Notes under the pieces: generated by a model
Databases searched by the model: none
Seen by the model: the letters and a program-made list of their open reading frames with translations, nothing else
Told to the model about the DNA's origin: nothing
Shown: one piece after another, positions 24,164 through 33,932 of the stretch
Layout of the letters: every line of letters starts with the position of its first letter
Numbering within the stretch: position 1 is the stretch's first letter
Position numbers and translations under genes: made by a program
Origin: Flagellimonas sediminis
Lineage (GTDB): Bacteria > Bacteroidota > Bacteroidia > Flavobacteriales > Flavobacteriaceae
Assembly: GCF_010500845.1 (NCBI RefSeq)
Contig: NZ_JAAAMI010000001.1
Span: 868,001-932,000 of the forward strand
Direction: 5' to 3'
Length of the DNA: 64,000 nucleotides

Positions 24164-24517
24164 TTATTCCCTTTTTACGATCATATAATAATCATTATCA
24201 AGCGGTAGGTAACCAAGATCATACACAAAATAGTAGGTACTGCCCTTTTTGGTGGTATACAGGTTGGTGATGTATTCAAAATCAAAACCTTTATCCAGCA
24301 AACGCATTTTGGTGGTCTTGGTCTTTCCTTCCTTTAAAGGAAAGCTATCGAGGATGCGGTAATTTTTTCTAAGCTTGTTGTTGATGTTCCGCAGCAGGTT
24401 CTTGCTGTCGCGGTTCAATCGGTTGTTATAGGAGTTCCGACAATGGTCCGAGCAGAATTTTTGGTCCACCCGACCGACTAGTTTTGCACCGCACTCCAAA
24501 CATTTTCTTTCGGACAT
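24164..24517 (-). CDS. Small zinc-ribbon protein, hypothetical
   Basis: The 117-residue protein has a CxxC-x12-CxxxC zinc site at its N-terminus (C6, C9, C22, C26) like DUF2116-type ribbons, followed by a basic helix (NSYNNRLNRDSKNLLRN) and a mixed C-terminal domain. The positively charged helix would suit nucleic acid or ribosome contact, but this is a guess. It lies nine bases after the pentapeptide gene on the same strand. Confidence 0.8.
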   Translation of the reverse strand: MSERKCLECGAKLVGRVDQKFCSDHCRNSYNNRLNRDSKNLLRNINNKLRKNYRILDSFPLKEGKTKTTKMRLLDKGFDFEYITNLYTTKKGSTYYFVYDLGYLPLDNDYYMIVKRE

Positions 24518-24526
24518 GGCATAAGA

Positions 24527-25099
24527 TTAGGTGACCACAATATCATACTTTTTCAACAAACCAATCAATCCTTCCTTACTGAACTTGCTTTTTTTTAAGG
24601 TGTTGATGGAAGGATCAATGGAAAAATTGAAAGCGGACGAAAAATCAACCTGTTCCAGTTGGGTATGGTTGAAAATGGCGTTTTCCAAGTCTGAATTGGG
24701 GAATTGCGACATTTTGAGATTGGCTTCGGAAAAATCCACTTGGTGCAGTTTGCAGTTCAAAAAGGTGGTTTTTGGGATTTCCATGCCGTAAAAGGAAGCC
24801 ACCGAAAGATTGCATCCTGTAAATTGAAAGGCCAAAACCATTGGATTACAGGTTTCGAACTGCACCCCCACCATTTTGCAATCCACAAAAGTGACCTCGT
24901 TAAAAATGGTATGGGCAATGTTGGCGTTGGTAAAGTCGCAACCTTCAAAAGTGCATTCCACAAAATTTTGATTGTCCAAAAATCCCTTGGTGAACAGGCA
25001 GTCCACAAAACGGCAATTCTCATAATCACCCTTCGGCAATTTGTTTTGCGAATAATCCTGCTTTGTGAACTCCTGATCGAACCAAAAGGGTTGTGCCAT
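24527..25099 (-). CDS. Pentapeptide-repeat protein
   Basis: The protein is 190 residues long. Between about 25 and 165 it reads in five-residue steps with a central Phe or Leu (CRFVDCLF, CTFEGCDFTNANI, VDFSEANLKMSQF), a right-handed quadrilateral beta-helix. Related proteins include McbG and Qnr, which shield DNA gyrase, but most genomic members have unknown roles. No resistance role can be claimed. Its start codon shares a base with the stop of the next gene upstream (TAATG arrangement), so it is coupled to the large BNR protein. Confidence 0.88.
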   Translation of the reverse strand: MAQPFWFDQEFTKQDYSQNKLPKGDYENCRFVDCLFTKGFLDNQNFVECTFEGCDFTNANIAHTIFNEVTFVDCKMVGVQFETCNPMVLAFQFTGCNLSVASFYGMEIPKTTFLNCKLHQVDFSEANLKMSQFPNSDLENAIFNHTQLEQVDFSSAFNFSIDPSINTLKKSKFSKEGLIGLLKKYDIVVT

Positions 25100-28000
25100 T
25101 ATTCTTCGGATAGGATGATAGCCGGAATTTCCAGCGATTTGAACATGTCGTTGTAGGCTTTCATGCCATCTTTTACAATGGCGTTTTTTTCATCCTCGTA
25201 GGTTTTCCATTGGGCCAAAAGGTCTCGTAGCCGTTCTTTGGCGCCATTGGTCACCTTCGGTTCGGCCACATCAACAAATCCTTTTAAATGCATGAATTCG
25301 GCATTCAACTGGTTTCGGAAGTTGATCACATCCTGAAAGGTCTTTTGGTTGGGCTGAATCAACTTTTCTTCCCAAGTAGTAATGCGCTCCAAAAGCGTAT
25401 CCCCATTTTCTAGCAAGTCTTTGGCTTTCTCGTTGTCCTTCAATAGATCTTTGTAGGTTTTAAGCTGATTTTTGGCTTTGCGGATTTGATTGACAGCCTT
25501 GTGTATACCGCTAAGGGTCTCGTCAATTTTGGTAAGTACGGACTGCTGTTCTGCATAATCTGCTGGAGAGCCTTCCACATTGGGATCGGCCAGCACCACT
25601 GCGTTAGTTTCCACGGATGCATCACCCATTGAAAGTCGTAACGTGTAGGTGCCAGGTGCCACGCGTGCCCCTTGATAATTTCCGTAGACAAAAACTTGAT
25701 CCACAGGAAGCACAGGTTCACGGCTAAAATCCCAAGTGAATCTATTGTATCCTTTCATGGAAGGTAGAACCGCTGGTTTTGATGGGCCACCGGGCCAACT
25801 TTTGAAATCTTTTGCGGGTTGATTGGTGATGGTTCGGATCACTTTTCCACCCGAAAGCACTTCCAGTTTCAGCTCTGTGGAATCCAATTTTTTGGGCAGA
25901 TAATAATCGAAGGTTACCCCCGATTTTGGATTTTGCCCCAACCCTTGAACTGGTTTGTCGGTGCTTCCGTTAAAGATTCGATAGGATGGTTTTGGAGTGA
26001 CAATACTCAGGTTTGTGGCTGGGTTCACACTATTTTGAATGGCTCCAAGGTCATCCAAGATCCAAAAGGAACGTCCCGCCGTGGCAGCGATCAAATCGTT
26101 GTCATGAATGGCCAAGTCGTTGATGGGAACAATCGGTAAATTGAGTTGTAGGGGCTGCCAATGTTGTCCATCATCCAAGGAGATAAACAAGCCTGTTTCA
26201 GTACCGGCATAAAGGAGCCCTTTTTGTTTTGGATCTTCCCGGACCACGCGGGCAAAGGTGTGTTCACCATCAATACCTTGGGTAATCTTGGTCCAAGTTT
26301 TTCCATAATCCGAGGTTTTGAAGATATACGTATCCAAATCCATGAACTTGTATCGCATGGCCACCATGTAAGCCGTGGCAGGGTCATGGGGAGATACCTC
26401 AATGCTGTTGATGATGCCTTCCTTTAGATTGGGAGGGGTAATGTTTTCCCAACTTTGGCCACCGTTTTTGGTGATGTGCACCAGACCATCATCCGAACCG
26501 GCGTAAAGTACTCCCTTTTCGTGTGGGGATTCCACCAAGTACATCAGGGTGTTGTAGTTTTCGCCCCCAGCCGCTTCATTGGTGTACGGTCCACCGCCTG
26601 GGCCCTGTTGTTTTGGGTCGTTGCGGGTAAGATCGGGACTCACCACTTCCCAAGAGTTTCCTCCGTCCTGTGTTTTGAAGACCACATTCCCGGCATGGTA
26701 AATGGTGTTCGGATCGTGTGGCGAACTGATGATGGGCGCATTCCAATTGTAACGGAACTTAAAGTCCTTCGGAACTTTACTCAGGCCAAGTTCAGGATAT
26801 TCTTTGATGGGTTTGGCCTCTTGTGACGCCCGCACCCATTTCTCGATGATCCCTTGGTAGCAGCCACCATAAATAAAATCGGGATTATTGGGGTCAAAGG
26901 CCAAATAGGCACTTTCACAACCCGAAACGGCATACCAATCCTTCCAATCGATACCATCGTCATGGGTTCTGCTGGCAATGGCCACCGAAGTATTGTCCTG
27001 CTGGCCGCCATATACGTTATAAGGCACCAAATTATCCGTGATCACGCGATAGAATTGGGAAGTGGCCTGATTCTCCTGTGAGCTCCAGCTCTTTCCTCCA
27101 TTATTGCTGATGTTGGCACCCCCATCATTGGAGTTGATCATGATCTTGTTGTTGTGCGGATGTATCCAGAGGTCATGGTTGTCCCCATGTGGAGTGGATA
27201 AAGGCGCAAAGGTCTTTCCGCCGTCAATGGATTTGGTCACGGGGGCGTTCAACACATACACCACGTTTTCATCTTGGGTGTCGGCAAAGATTTCCATATA
27301 GTACCAAGAACGGGCAATGTTGATGCGGTCCTTGCTGGTCTGTTGCCAGGTCTTACCGGCATCCACACTTTTGTAGACCCCGCCTTTTTCGCCTTCGGCC
27401 TCCAAAACCACATAAACAATATCGGAATTGGCCCTGGAAACCGAGATGCCCGATTTGCCAAATTCCTTTGGAAGGCCCTTGTCCACCTTGGTCCAAGTGG
27501 TGCCCCCATCGGTGGATTTGTATAGTCCGGAGGAAGCTCCGCCAGATTCCATGGTCCAAGGATACCTGCGGTGTTGCCACATGGCGGCATACAGGATCAT
27601 GGGGTTGTTCATATCCATGGAAAGGGAGGAAGCCCCTGTGTTTTCATCCACATAAAGGACTTTTTCCCAAGTTTCGCCCCCATTTAGGGAGCGATAGATG
27701 CCACGGTCTTCGGATGGGCCGTATTGTGCACCTTGGGCAGCCACAAAAAGGATGTCGGGATTGGTTGGGTCGATGATCACATCGCCAATGTGTCGGGTTT
27801 TGTCCAAACCGATATGTTTCCAGGTCTTGCCCGCATCGGTGGATTTATAGACACCATCGCCCATGGAAGTCATCACCCCACGGGCAGGGTGTTCTCCCAT
27901 GCCTACCACAACCAAGTTGGGGTTGGTTTCGGAAACGGCAATATCCCCTACGGTGCCTGTCTTTAAAAAGCCATCAGAAATGTTTTCCCAGTTGATACCA

Positions 28001-28248
28001 TCATCCGTGGTTTTATAGATACCACCACCGGTAGAGCCCATGTAATAGGTGTGTGGTTGACCCACCACCCCGGTAGAAGTGACACTTCGACCTCCACGGT
28101 ACGGCCCAATGTTACGCCATTTCAATCCCGGGAAAAGGGAATCGTTGACGACAACCGCGGGAGTGTCGGATTTTTTGTTTCGTTTTTGGGCATGCAAAGG
28201 GTAAATGGCCAGCAGCAGGGCACATAGGAGTAGCAGTCTTGGTTTCAC
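25099..28248 (-). CDS. Exported BNR/sortilin-type beta-propeller protein
   Basis: A 1049-residue protein with a signal peptide (1-20). Many Asp-box-like repeats are visible, each with SxDGGxTW or near variants ([37 protein letters not shown]), giving a ten-bladed sortilin/VPS10-type propeller. The last 200 residues are helical. Close homologues in Bacteroidetes are annotated as glycosyl hydrolase or VPS10-domain proteins without biochemical proof. The function is unknown, perhaps binding or cleaving exported polymers. It is the first gene of a probable three-gene unit with the pentapeptide and zinc-ribbon proteins. Confidence 0.9.
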   Translation of the reverse strand: MKPRLLLLCALLLAIYPLHAQKRNKKSDTPAVVVNDSLFPGLKWRNIGPYRGGRSVTSTGVVGQPHTYYMGSTGGGIYKTTDDGINWENISDGFLKTGTVGDIAVSETNPNLVVVGMGEHPARGVMTSMGDGVYKSTDAGKTWKHIGLDKTRHIGDVIIDPTNPDILFVAAQGAQYGPSEDRGIYRSLNGGETWEKVLYVDENTGASSLSMDMNNPMILYAAMWQHRRYPWTMESGGASSGLYKSTDGGTTWTKVDKGLPKEFGKSGISVSRANSDIVYVVLEAEGEKGGVYKSVDAGKTWQQTSKDRINIARSWYYMEIFADTQDENVVYVLNAPVTKSIDGGKTFAPLSTPHGDNHDLWIHPHNNKIMINSNDGGANISNNGGKSWSSQENQATSQFYRVITDNLVPYNVYGGQQDNTSVAIASRTHDDGIDWKDWYAVSGCESAYLAFDPNNPDFIYGGCYQGIIEKWVRASQEAKPIKEYPELGLSKVPKDFKFRYNWNAPIISSPHDPNTIYHAGNVVFKTQDGGNSWEVVSPDLTRNDPKQQGPGGGPYTNEAAGGENYNTLMYLVESPHEKGVLYAGSDDGLVHITKNGGQSWENITPPNLKEGIINSIEVSPHDPATAYMVAMRYKFMDLDTYIFKTSDYGKTWTKITQGIDGEHTFARVVREDPKQKGLLYAGTETGLFISLDDGQHWQPLQLNLPIVPINDLAIHDNDLIAATAGRSFWILDDLGAIQNSVNPATNLSIVTPKPSYRIFNGSTDKPVQGLGQNPKSGVTFDYYLPKKLDSTELKLEVLSGGKVIRTITNQPAKDFKSWPGGPSKPAVLPSMKGYNRFTWDFSREPVLPVDQVFVYGNYQGARVAPGTYTLRLSMGDASVETNAVVLADPNVEGSPADYAEQQSVLTKIDETLSGIHKAVNQIRKAKNQLKTYKDLLKDNEKAKDLLENGDTLLERITTWEEKLIQPNQKTFQDVINFRNQLNAEFMHLKGFVDVAEPKVTNGAKERLRDLLAQWKTYEDEKNAIVKDGMKAYNDMFKSLEIPAIILSEE

Positions 28249-28347
28249 GAGAATGTTGGAATTAGTTATCCTGTTAAAGATACTAATTCAAAGCCATTGG
28301 AAATACAACAAGCAGCGTAAAACTAACTGTAAAAACGAAGTAAAAAA

Positions 28348-28839
28348 TCAAGGTTTCCTAGTGTATGCAAAAAGAATTTCCTCGGTTTCGCCATTTTCCT
28401 CGATGAGCACATACACGTTCATGTGGTTTTTATCTACCAACTCCATGGTTAGGCCTTCAAAGTACACTTTGTTCTTTTCCAGTTTCACCAATTTAAAGTC
28501 GATGGTCTCAATTTTATCCTCCCATCCCTTCAAATTACCATCAAAATGTTTAAGCTGGAGAATGAGGGAATTCTCCAGCTGTTGAATGTGTCCCACTTCA
28601 TAAAAAGAGACCTTATTGTCGTTCACCAAACGGAACACGAACATCATGGATTCGCCCAAAGGTGCACTCCAAATCTCTTCCGCCGTTCCTCCAAAGGCTT
28701 CTCCGCTCCAGTGACCCTCGATCCAAGCCACCTCTTTTAATGAAGCACTGGGCGATTCCTGTCCTTCGGACAGTTGCATGGTCTTTTGGGCAGAAACGAT
28801 GCCGGTGCCCATCAATAAAAGGAACAATAAGCGTCTCAT
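28348..28839 (-). CDS. DUF6265-family exported protein
   Basis: The ATG at 28839 gives 163 residues with a signal peptide (1-18, ending VSAQ). An upstream ATG would only add a Lys/Pro-rich stretch. The chain contains VAWIEGHWSGEAFGGTAEEIWSAP split by short turns and MMFVFRLVNDNKVSFYE, features of the DUF6265 lipocalin-like family. The fold suggests a small beta-barrel that may bind a hydrophobic ligand. No partner is evident. Confidence 0.85.
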   Translation of the reverse strand: MRRLLFLLLMGTGIVSAQKTMQLSEGQESPSASLKEVAWIEGHWSGEAFGGTAEEIWSAPLGESMMFVFRLVNDNKVSFYEVGHIQQLENSLILQLKHFDGNLKGWEDKIETIDFKLVKLEKNKVYFEGLTMELVDKNHMNVYVLIEENGETEEILFAYTRKP

Positions 28840-28858
28840 GTGTGGTTGTTTTTGTGGT

Positions 28859-29560
28859 TTAGTTGGAAAGGGCAAACTTGACGTTCACCATGGATTCCAC
28901 TTTTATTTTTTCAAAATCGATGTCCAAGGGTTGCTCCATGCTTGCATCTGCCGCCATTTCCATTTTGGCCATCATCACGGGCTGGTTGTAACGGGGGTAA
29001 TACGGTTGTGAGTTATCCACAATATGGATGGCCATGCCCACTTTCTGGCCCAATGGCTTGGTTAGGGCAACGGCTTTTTGCTTGGCTTTTTTCACGGCCC
29101 TGGATTTCAGTTCCAGTTCCAGTTCATCCATTTTGGAATATTCGGTCTTTTCTACATAGGCATTGGCAATCTCCAATTGCTCCAAGGCAACCATGACCTC
29201 CCCGGCCTGTTTGCCGGAATAGACTTCCAACGCGTATTGTTTGCTTTTCAGCACCTCCTTGTCGCGCAAGAAATATTTTTTAAAATCGCTGCTAAAATCC
29301 TTGATGACCAACTGCTTGTCTATGTCAATGCCCATGGCCTTGAAACGCTGCGCCATTTTGTTCTCCTGCTCCTCCACGGACACACGGCCTTTGGTGTCCT
29401 TTTCTTGAATGGTGATGCTGAGGTAGATTTTGTCCGGCGTTACCAAGGTGTCCACTTGGGCGGATGTTTCCAGATAGGGCACATCTAAAAAGCTCTTGGT
29501 TTGGGCAAAAAAGGTAGTGGTGCAAAGCAAAGCGGCAATCGATAGGATAATCTTTTTCAT
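28859..29560 (-). CDS. SIMPL-domain (DUF541) exported protein
   Basis: The ATG at 29560 gives 233 residues with a signal peptide (1-20, ending FFAQ). The SIMPL/DUF541 fold is recognised from the N-terminal TSAQVDTLVTPDKIYLSI, the central helix SRAVKKAKQKAVALTKPLG and the closing strand MVNVKFAL. Bacterial members such as BP26/OMP28 are periplasmic or outer-membrane associated, often in stress resistance. It lies 19 bases before the DUF6265 gene on the same strand, so they may share a transcript. Confidence 0.87.
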   Translation of the reverse strand: MKKIILSIAALLCTTTFFAQTKSFLDVPYLETSAQVDTLVTPDKIYLSITIQEKDTKGRVSVEEQENKMAQRFKAMGIDIDKQLVIKDFSSDFKKYFLRDKEVLKSKQYALEVYSGKQAGEVMVALEQLEIANAYVEKTEYSKMDELELELKSRAVKKAKQKAVALTKPLGQKVGMAIHIVDNSQPYYPRYNQPVMMAKMEMAADASMEQPLDIDFEKIKVESMVNVKFALSN

Positions 29561-29783
29561 AGTTTCATTTTTGTTTAAAGGTAAATACTTCCCTGTGAGA
29601 TACAAAACCTGTACCACTTTACACATGCGAATACGCTATTCCGTAAAATCCTTGGAACTCTTTGATTAACTTGAGTACTGAATAGGGGATGTGGAAGAGG
29701 GTGATTGGATGCGTCGATAGTATGCTGTTTTAGGGACATTAAGTTACGTGCAATGCTAATAACAAATACAAACATTAATCATA

Positions 29784-30635
29784 ATGAATAAATCATCAGA
29801 ACCAAAACAGATGAAAACTAAGAAGACTTGTTTTATTGTTTCTCCACTCGGTAAAGATAATTCAGATACTAGACGTGCAGCGGATGGGCTAATCAATTCA
29901 GTAATACGACCATTATTAATAGAACTTGACTTCGAAGTTATTGCACCGCACGAAATTGACAATCCAGGTTCGATTACAACTCAAATAATAAAACACTTGC
30001 TTAACGCAGAACTTGTAATTGCCAATTTAACCGAATTAAATCCTAACGTGATGTATGAACTTGCAGTTAGACATGCCAAAAGACTACCAGTTGTTTCCGT
30101 TGTTCAAACAGGGACAATTTTACCTTTTGACATTGCAACAGAAAGAACAATTTTCTTCAATAATGACATGGCAGGGGTAATTGAATTAAAGTCAAAACTT
30201 CAAAAAATGGTTTTAGAAGCAGTTCAGGAAAAAGAACCTGACAACCCCATATACAGAGTGGTTAAGTCTCAAATCATGCAGGAAGTTGTTTCTGCAAAAA
30301 GTGACGATGTCCAGTCATATATTTTAAATAGACTGGAAGAAATGTCTATGCAAATGAATAGAATATATAGCCGTGTTAGGGAGCCAAATGTTAATGAAAG
30401 CTTAAGAGGATTCTCTTCAACAATAGAAGTAAAAGCTGAGGATACAGAATCCGAAAAAGATAAAATAATATCGACAGTGTTTTCTAGTGGTAGAGTTATG
30501 AGGGCATCAATTCCAAAATCTGCTAAAGACGGAAAACTATCCTTTGATGTCGATTTTGAAACTAGGAATGATTTGAGAAGGTCGGTCGATGCTCTTGTTG
30601 AAGCAGGTTACGAAGTAAAGACAAGGCTTAACTAA
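29784..30635 (+). CDS. Nucleoside 2-deoxyribosyltransferase-like protein of a TIR-like fold
   Basis: The 283-residue protein begins with a Rossmann-like strand KTCFIVSPLGKDN (14-26). The hallmark NLTELNPNVMYELAVRHA (81-98) marks the nucleoside 2-deoxyribosyltransferase-like/TIR-like superfamily, with the candidate catalytic Glu92. The C-terminal half is helical and then a beta-rich domain. Members of this group occur in phage-defence and nucleotide-signalling contexts. The gene is visibly more A+T-rich than its neighbours and uses A/T-ending codons, a sign of horizontal transfer. It is the first gene of the accessory insert, and what triggers it is unknown. Confidence 0.72.
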   Translation: MNKSSEPKQMKTKKTCFIVSPLGKDNSDTRRAADGLINSVIRPLLIELDFEVIAPHEIDNPGSITTQIIKHLLNAELVIANLTELNPNVMYELAVRHAKRLPVVSVVQTGTILPFDIATERTIFFNNDMAGVIELKSKLQKMVLEAVQEKEPDNPIYRVVKSQIMQEVVSAKSDDVQSYILNRLEEMSMQMNRIYSRVREPNVNESLRGFSSTIEVKAEDTESEKDKIISTVFSSGRVMRASIPKSAKDGKLSFDVDFETRNDLRRSVDALVEAGYEVKTRLN

Positions 30636-30652
30636 ATTTACAAAAGCACAGC

Positions 30653-30785
30653 AGGTAACGCGGGTTTTGCGTCAGGCGGGGTGACGTTCAAATTTGGGGC
30701 TTCGTGCTTCCAATAAACTTTAATAATTAATTGAAACTTTGCTCCCCGAAACCCGCCCGAACTAAAAGCCCGAAAACGTTGGTTA
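30653..30785. repeat. attC-like imperfect palindrome between island genes
   Basis: A G+C-rich stretch in an A+T-rich insert. The left part from 30656 (TAACG, CGGGTTTTGCGTC, GGCGGGGTGACG) pairs imperfectly with the right part to 30783 (CTCCCCGAAACCCGCC, AGCCCGAAAACGTTGG). The outer TAACG...CGTTG ends and the long folded arms resemble integron cassette attC sites. No integrase is in the window, so this is a lead only. Confidence 0.45.
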
Positions 30786-30808
30786 TAATTTGAACAAAAC
30801 AGAATTAA

Positions 30809-31660
30809 ATGGCAAAAAGCAATAACTACAATGCTAAACCAATTTTAACAATTTCTAATTCGGAGTTTAAAAATCAATTGTCTGAAAGAATTGATATTGG
30901 AGAAGAATTATTTCAAAGACAAGTTGTTAATCAATCTGAATTGCACAATTTAGAATCTGACTATAAAATCTGGAATGATTATAATTTTGAATATTTACAA
31001 CAGATTTTTGATATCCCTGATAACGAATATGCAAGCAATTATAACCACGCAGGATATACTTTTTTGGGAGCAATGGGAGAGGTTCAAGGCAATCCTGTAC
31101 AATCAAAAAGGAATACAATCAAATACAAATTAGAGAACCTAAAATCCCTATCTGCTAAATCTAATTTATTAAAATCTAATTCTTTAGAAACGATAGTGAG
31201 TAGGACACATGAACTCTCTAAAGATGAAGTTTTTATAGTTCATGGACACGATGAACTAGCAAGAACAAAAACCGCACGATTTATTGAAAAACTAGGTCTA
31301 AAACCTATAATATTGCACGAGCAGTCAACTTCAGGAAAAACAATAATTGAAAAAATTGAGAAATATTCTAATGTAGGTTTTGGAATAGTTCTTTACACAC
31401 CTTGTGATGTTGGAGCAGTTATGGCTAAGAAAGAAGAATTGAATAACAGAGCTCGTCAAAATGTAGTTTTTGAACACGGATATCTAATTGGGAAAATTGG
31501 TCGAGAAAACGTCTGCGCTTTGGTTAAAGGAAATATTGAACTTCCAAATGATATTTCTGGAGTTGTTTACGTGAAAATGGATGACGATGACGCTTGGAAT
31601 TTACGAATTGCGAAAGAATTAAAAAGTTCTGGATATAAAATTGACATGAACAAATTATAA
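30809..31660 (+). CDS. TIR-domain effector of the CAP12/Pycsar type (PF10137-like)
   Basis: A 283-residue protein. Residues 1-130 are an unassigned N-terminal domain. Residues 140-280 match the TIR-like domain found in CBASS Cap12 and Pycsar TIR effectors: FIVHGHDELARTKTARFIEKL split as strand and helix, the GKTIIEKIE motif (about 176-184), then RARQNVVFEHGYLIGKIGR with the candidate NADase Glu222. Such domains cleave NAD+ once activated. No cyclase or nucleotide sensor is encoded next to it, so the N-terminal domain may itself sense the signal, or it may respond to the distant cyclase. The gene is A+T-rich and lies in the accessory insert. Confidence 0.78.
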   Translation: MAKSNNYNAKPILTISNSEFKNQLSERIDIGEELFQRQVVNQSELHNLESDYKIWNDYNFEYLQQIFDIPDNEYASNYNHAGYTFLGAMGEVQGNPVQSKRNTIKYKLENLKSLSAKSNLLKSNSLETIVSRTHELSKDEVFIVHGHDELARTKTARFIEKLGLKPIILHEQSTSGKTIIEKIEKYSNVGFGIVLYTPCDVGAVMAKKEELNNRARQNVVFEHGYLIGKIGRENVCALVKGNIELPNDISGVVYVKMDDDDAWNLRIAKELKSSGYKIDMNKL

Positions 31661-31720
31661 AAAACTTCTCCCAACAATAATTAAAAGGAATAGCTCGTTT
31701 TTGCCTAACTCCCAAAACCC

Positions 31721-31816
31721 ATGAAATTCCTCCTCGCACCCGATAAATACAAAGGTTCCCTCACCGGGCAGGAATTCTGCGAGGTGGTGGCCAGTGGGAT
31801 CCAAAAAGTCTCTTAA
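31721..31816 (+). pseudogene. Truncated copy of the glycerate kinase 5' end
   Basis: These 96 bases repeat the first 31 codons of the intact glycerate kinase gene at 33933 with about ten differences, then read TCT TAA. The encoded peptide begins MKFLLAPDKYKGSLTG and stops where the intact gene reads on. The upstream flanks of the two copies differ, so this is a remnant left when DNA inserted at the gene's 5' end, not a tandem repeat. Confidence 0.85.
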
Positions 31817-31908
31817 GTCCTCTTAGCTTAGGCGTTGTACCGCATTTTGAAAAACACAGACAACCCTTTGCATATTATGAACGTCTATAACCATAGATGT
31901 ACTTTTCA

Positions 31909-33828
31909 ATGAAAAATAACCAACTGATCATCCTTGTAGCCCTACTGACTTTTGGGGTTAACCTTGCCCAAACCTATAACGCTGGCTATAGATCTTTCCA
32001 ACTAAAAGACAGTACAAGAACCTATAAACCAAACACGGAACAGACGGACAAACTCTATTATAGACCCGTGGATTTGGACATTTGGTATCCATCAAATGAC
32101 AAAAAGGCAAGCACCTTAAAATTCGGGAACCTGTTCAACCTTTTTGAACAGCGAGCGGTCAACTATCAAGATACCGAAGATTATTCTGGAATAACGAACG
32201 AGCTGGCCCAGTTTTATGTGGCACAATTAGGTGTTGGTGCAGACGGTAAACAACTGCTGAATATTGAAACAAATAGCTTTTTAGACCTCGAACCTTCCCC
32301 GTCTAAACACCCCGTCATTATTTATATGGCAGGTTTTAATGGAATGGGATTTGAAAACTATAAGATCCTTGAGGTGCTGGCCCAGAATGGATTTTTGGTG
32401 GTTTCTGTTTGGTCGGTGGGTCGCTATCCTGGCGATATGACCAATCAAAAGGAAGATATGCTTGAACAAGTTTATGACGCTGAATTTGCAATGCGTTATC
32501 TCAAAGAGAACAACCTGTTCAATGCCGATTTTAATACTATTGGCATTATTGGCTATAGTTGGGGCGGAATGAGTTCTGCGGTTTTCATCGATAGAAACCC
32601 AACCACAAAAGCCTTTGTATCGCTCGACGGAACAGAAACCCATTATTTTGGGGAAGAGGATGAAAATGACCGATTTATTCAAGAAATCCATGATTCAAAT
32701 CTTTTGGATCCCGAAACACAACCTATCAAGTACCTTTATTTGGAAAGTGGTGATAAACTTGACGGGTTTCAACCCTCAAAAGACTTTAGCTACTTCAGGC
32801 AACTGAATTCCGAAAAATACTATTTGCGCTTCAAAAAGGGTGCCCATGTCGATTTTACATGTATTCCCTCGATACTGGAGGCTTCAAAAAGCTCGGTGCA
32901 GATTTATGACGATATCGTAAAACTGGCCACGGCTTTTTTCAAGGAATCATTTGGGAACAAAGCCGTTTTTCAATCTGTTTGGAAGAATTTAAGTAAATCA
33001 AGCTACGTCACCGAAGAACTTTATGATATATCCGGTACACCCCAAATGGGGACCGACATAGAAGGCATGGTTCTCGATAATGAAAGCCATGAGCCGCTGC
33101 CCTACGTAAACATCGGGATCTTGAACAAAGAAATTGGGACGGTTACGGATACCCATGGAAAATTTACGCTTAGTTTAAATGAGGAATTGGAGAAGGATAC
33201 CCTACGGATTTCGTCCATTGGGTACAAACCGGTCGAAATTTTGGTCAACGATTTTTTGTCAAGAAAACAGCCTATATCCATAGAACTGGAAGAAGAAATA
33301 AGTACATTGAACGAAGTAGTCGTCACCGCAAAGGCTTTCAAGAAAAAAACACTTGGGAACAAAACGGAGTCCAAGTTTATAAGTACGGGATTTAGTTATG
33401 ACCAACTTGGCGCTGAAATGGGTGTTAAGATCAACGTTAGGAAAACCTCGACCTTTGTAGATGCCTTTAATTTCAATATTTCATACAATAGATTAAGCGC
33501 AACAGCTATTTTTAGGGTTAATTTTTATAACATTGAAAATAACAGACCAAAAGAAAACATGCTTACGCAGAATATTATCGTTCCCATTGAGCCAAAACAA
33601 GTCGGCAAAATAACCGTGGATCTAAAACCCTATGACATTGTTTTGAACGATGATGTTATGGTTACCTTGGAATGGGTGGAAACGGAAGGAGAAAACAACA
33701 AAGGGGAAGCTATATTTTTTTCTGTTGGAATGTTCAATAGTGGAACGTTCTATAAAAAATCAAGTCAGGCAAAATTTAAGAAGCATAGCAGTATGGGAGT
33801 CGGATTTAATATTGATGTGAGATATTAA
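31909..33828 (+). CDS. Exported alpha/beta hydrolase fused to a carboxypeptidase-regulatory-like domain
   Basis: The ATG at 31909 gives 639 residues with a signal peptide (1-20, ending VNLAQ); an earlier ATG at 31897 is possible. Residues 45-350 are a dienelactone-hydrolase/PAF-acetylhydrolase-like domain: oxyanion region IIYMAGFNGMG, nucleophile S217 in GYSWGGMSS and a late His (GAHVDFT). Residues 375-460 are a carboxypeptidase-regulatory-like beta-sandwich (GMVLDNESHEPLPYVNIGI), the type usually found at the N-terminus of TonB receptors, followed by about 180 residues of unassigned beta-rich sequence. The fusion is unusual. The gene is bracketed by the two copies of the glycerate kinase start and is likely acquired. 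Confidence 0.82.
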   Translation: MKNNQLIILVALLTFGVNLAQTYNAGYRSFQLKDSTRTYKPNTEQTDKLYYRPVDLDIWYPSNDKKASTLKFGNLFNLFEQRAVNYQDTEDYSGITNELAQFYVAQLGVGADGKQLLNIETNSFLDLEPSPSKHPVIIYMAGFNGMGFENYKILEVLAQNGFLVVSVWSVGRYPGDMTNQKEDMLEQVYDAEFAMRYLKENNLFNADFNTIGIIGYSWGGMSSAVFIDRNPTTKAFVSLDGTETHYFGEEDENDRFIQEIHDSNLLDPETQPIKYLYLESGDKLDGFQPSKDFSYFRQLNSEKYYLRFKKGAHVDFTCIPSILEASKSSVQIYDDIVKLATAFFKESFGNKAVFQSVWKNLSKSSYVTEELYDISGTPQMGTDIEGMVLDNESHEPLPYVNIGILNKEIGTVTDTHGKFTLSLNEELEKDTLRISSIGYKPVEILVNDFLSRKQPISIELEEEISTLNEVVVTAKAFKKKTLGNKTESKFISTGFSYDQLGAEMGVKINVRKTSTFVDAFNFNISYNRLSATAIFRVNFYNIENNRPKENMLTQNIIVPIEPKQVGKITVDLKPYDIVLNDDVMVTLEWVETEGENNKGEAIFFSVGMFNSGTFYKKSSQAKFKKHSSMGVGFNIDVRY

Positions 33829-33932
33829 AAAACAAGTTTTTTAGATCAATTTCGATATTGAGTTCCCATCATGGGGCAGTCCCGATTTCACCATTACACC
33901 TGGCCGAAACCGTTACAAAAATTAAATAGACC

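Noticed and set aside
29640..33932. Insert as a transposon or prophage
   Set aside because: No transposase, integrase, phage structural gene or terminal inverted repeats were seen; only the kinase remnant and the folded site suggest how it arrived.
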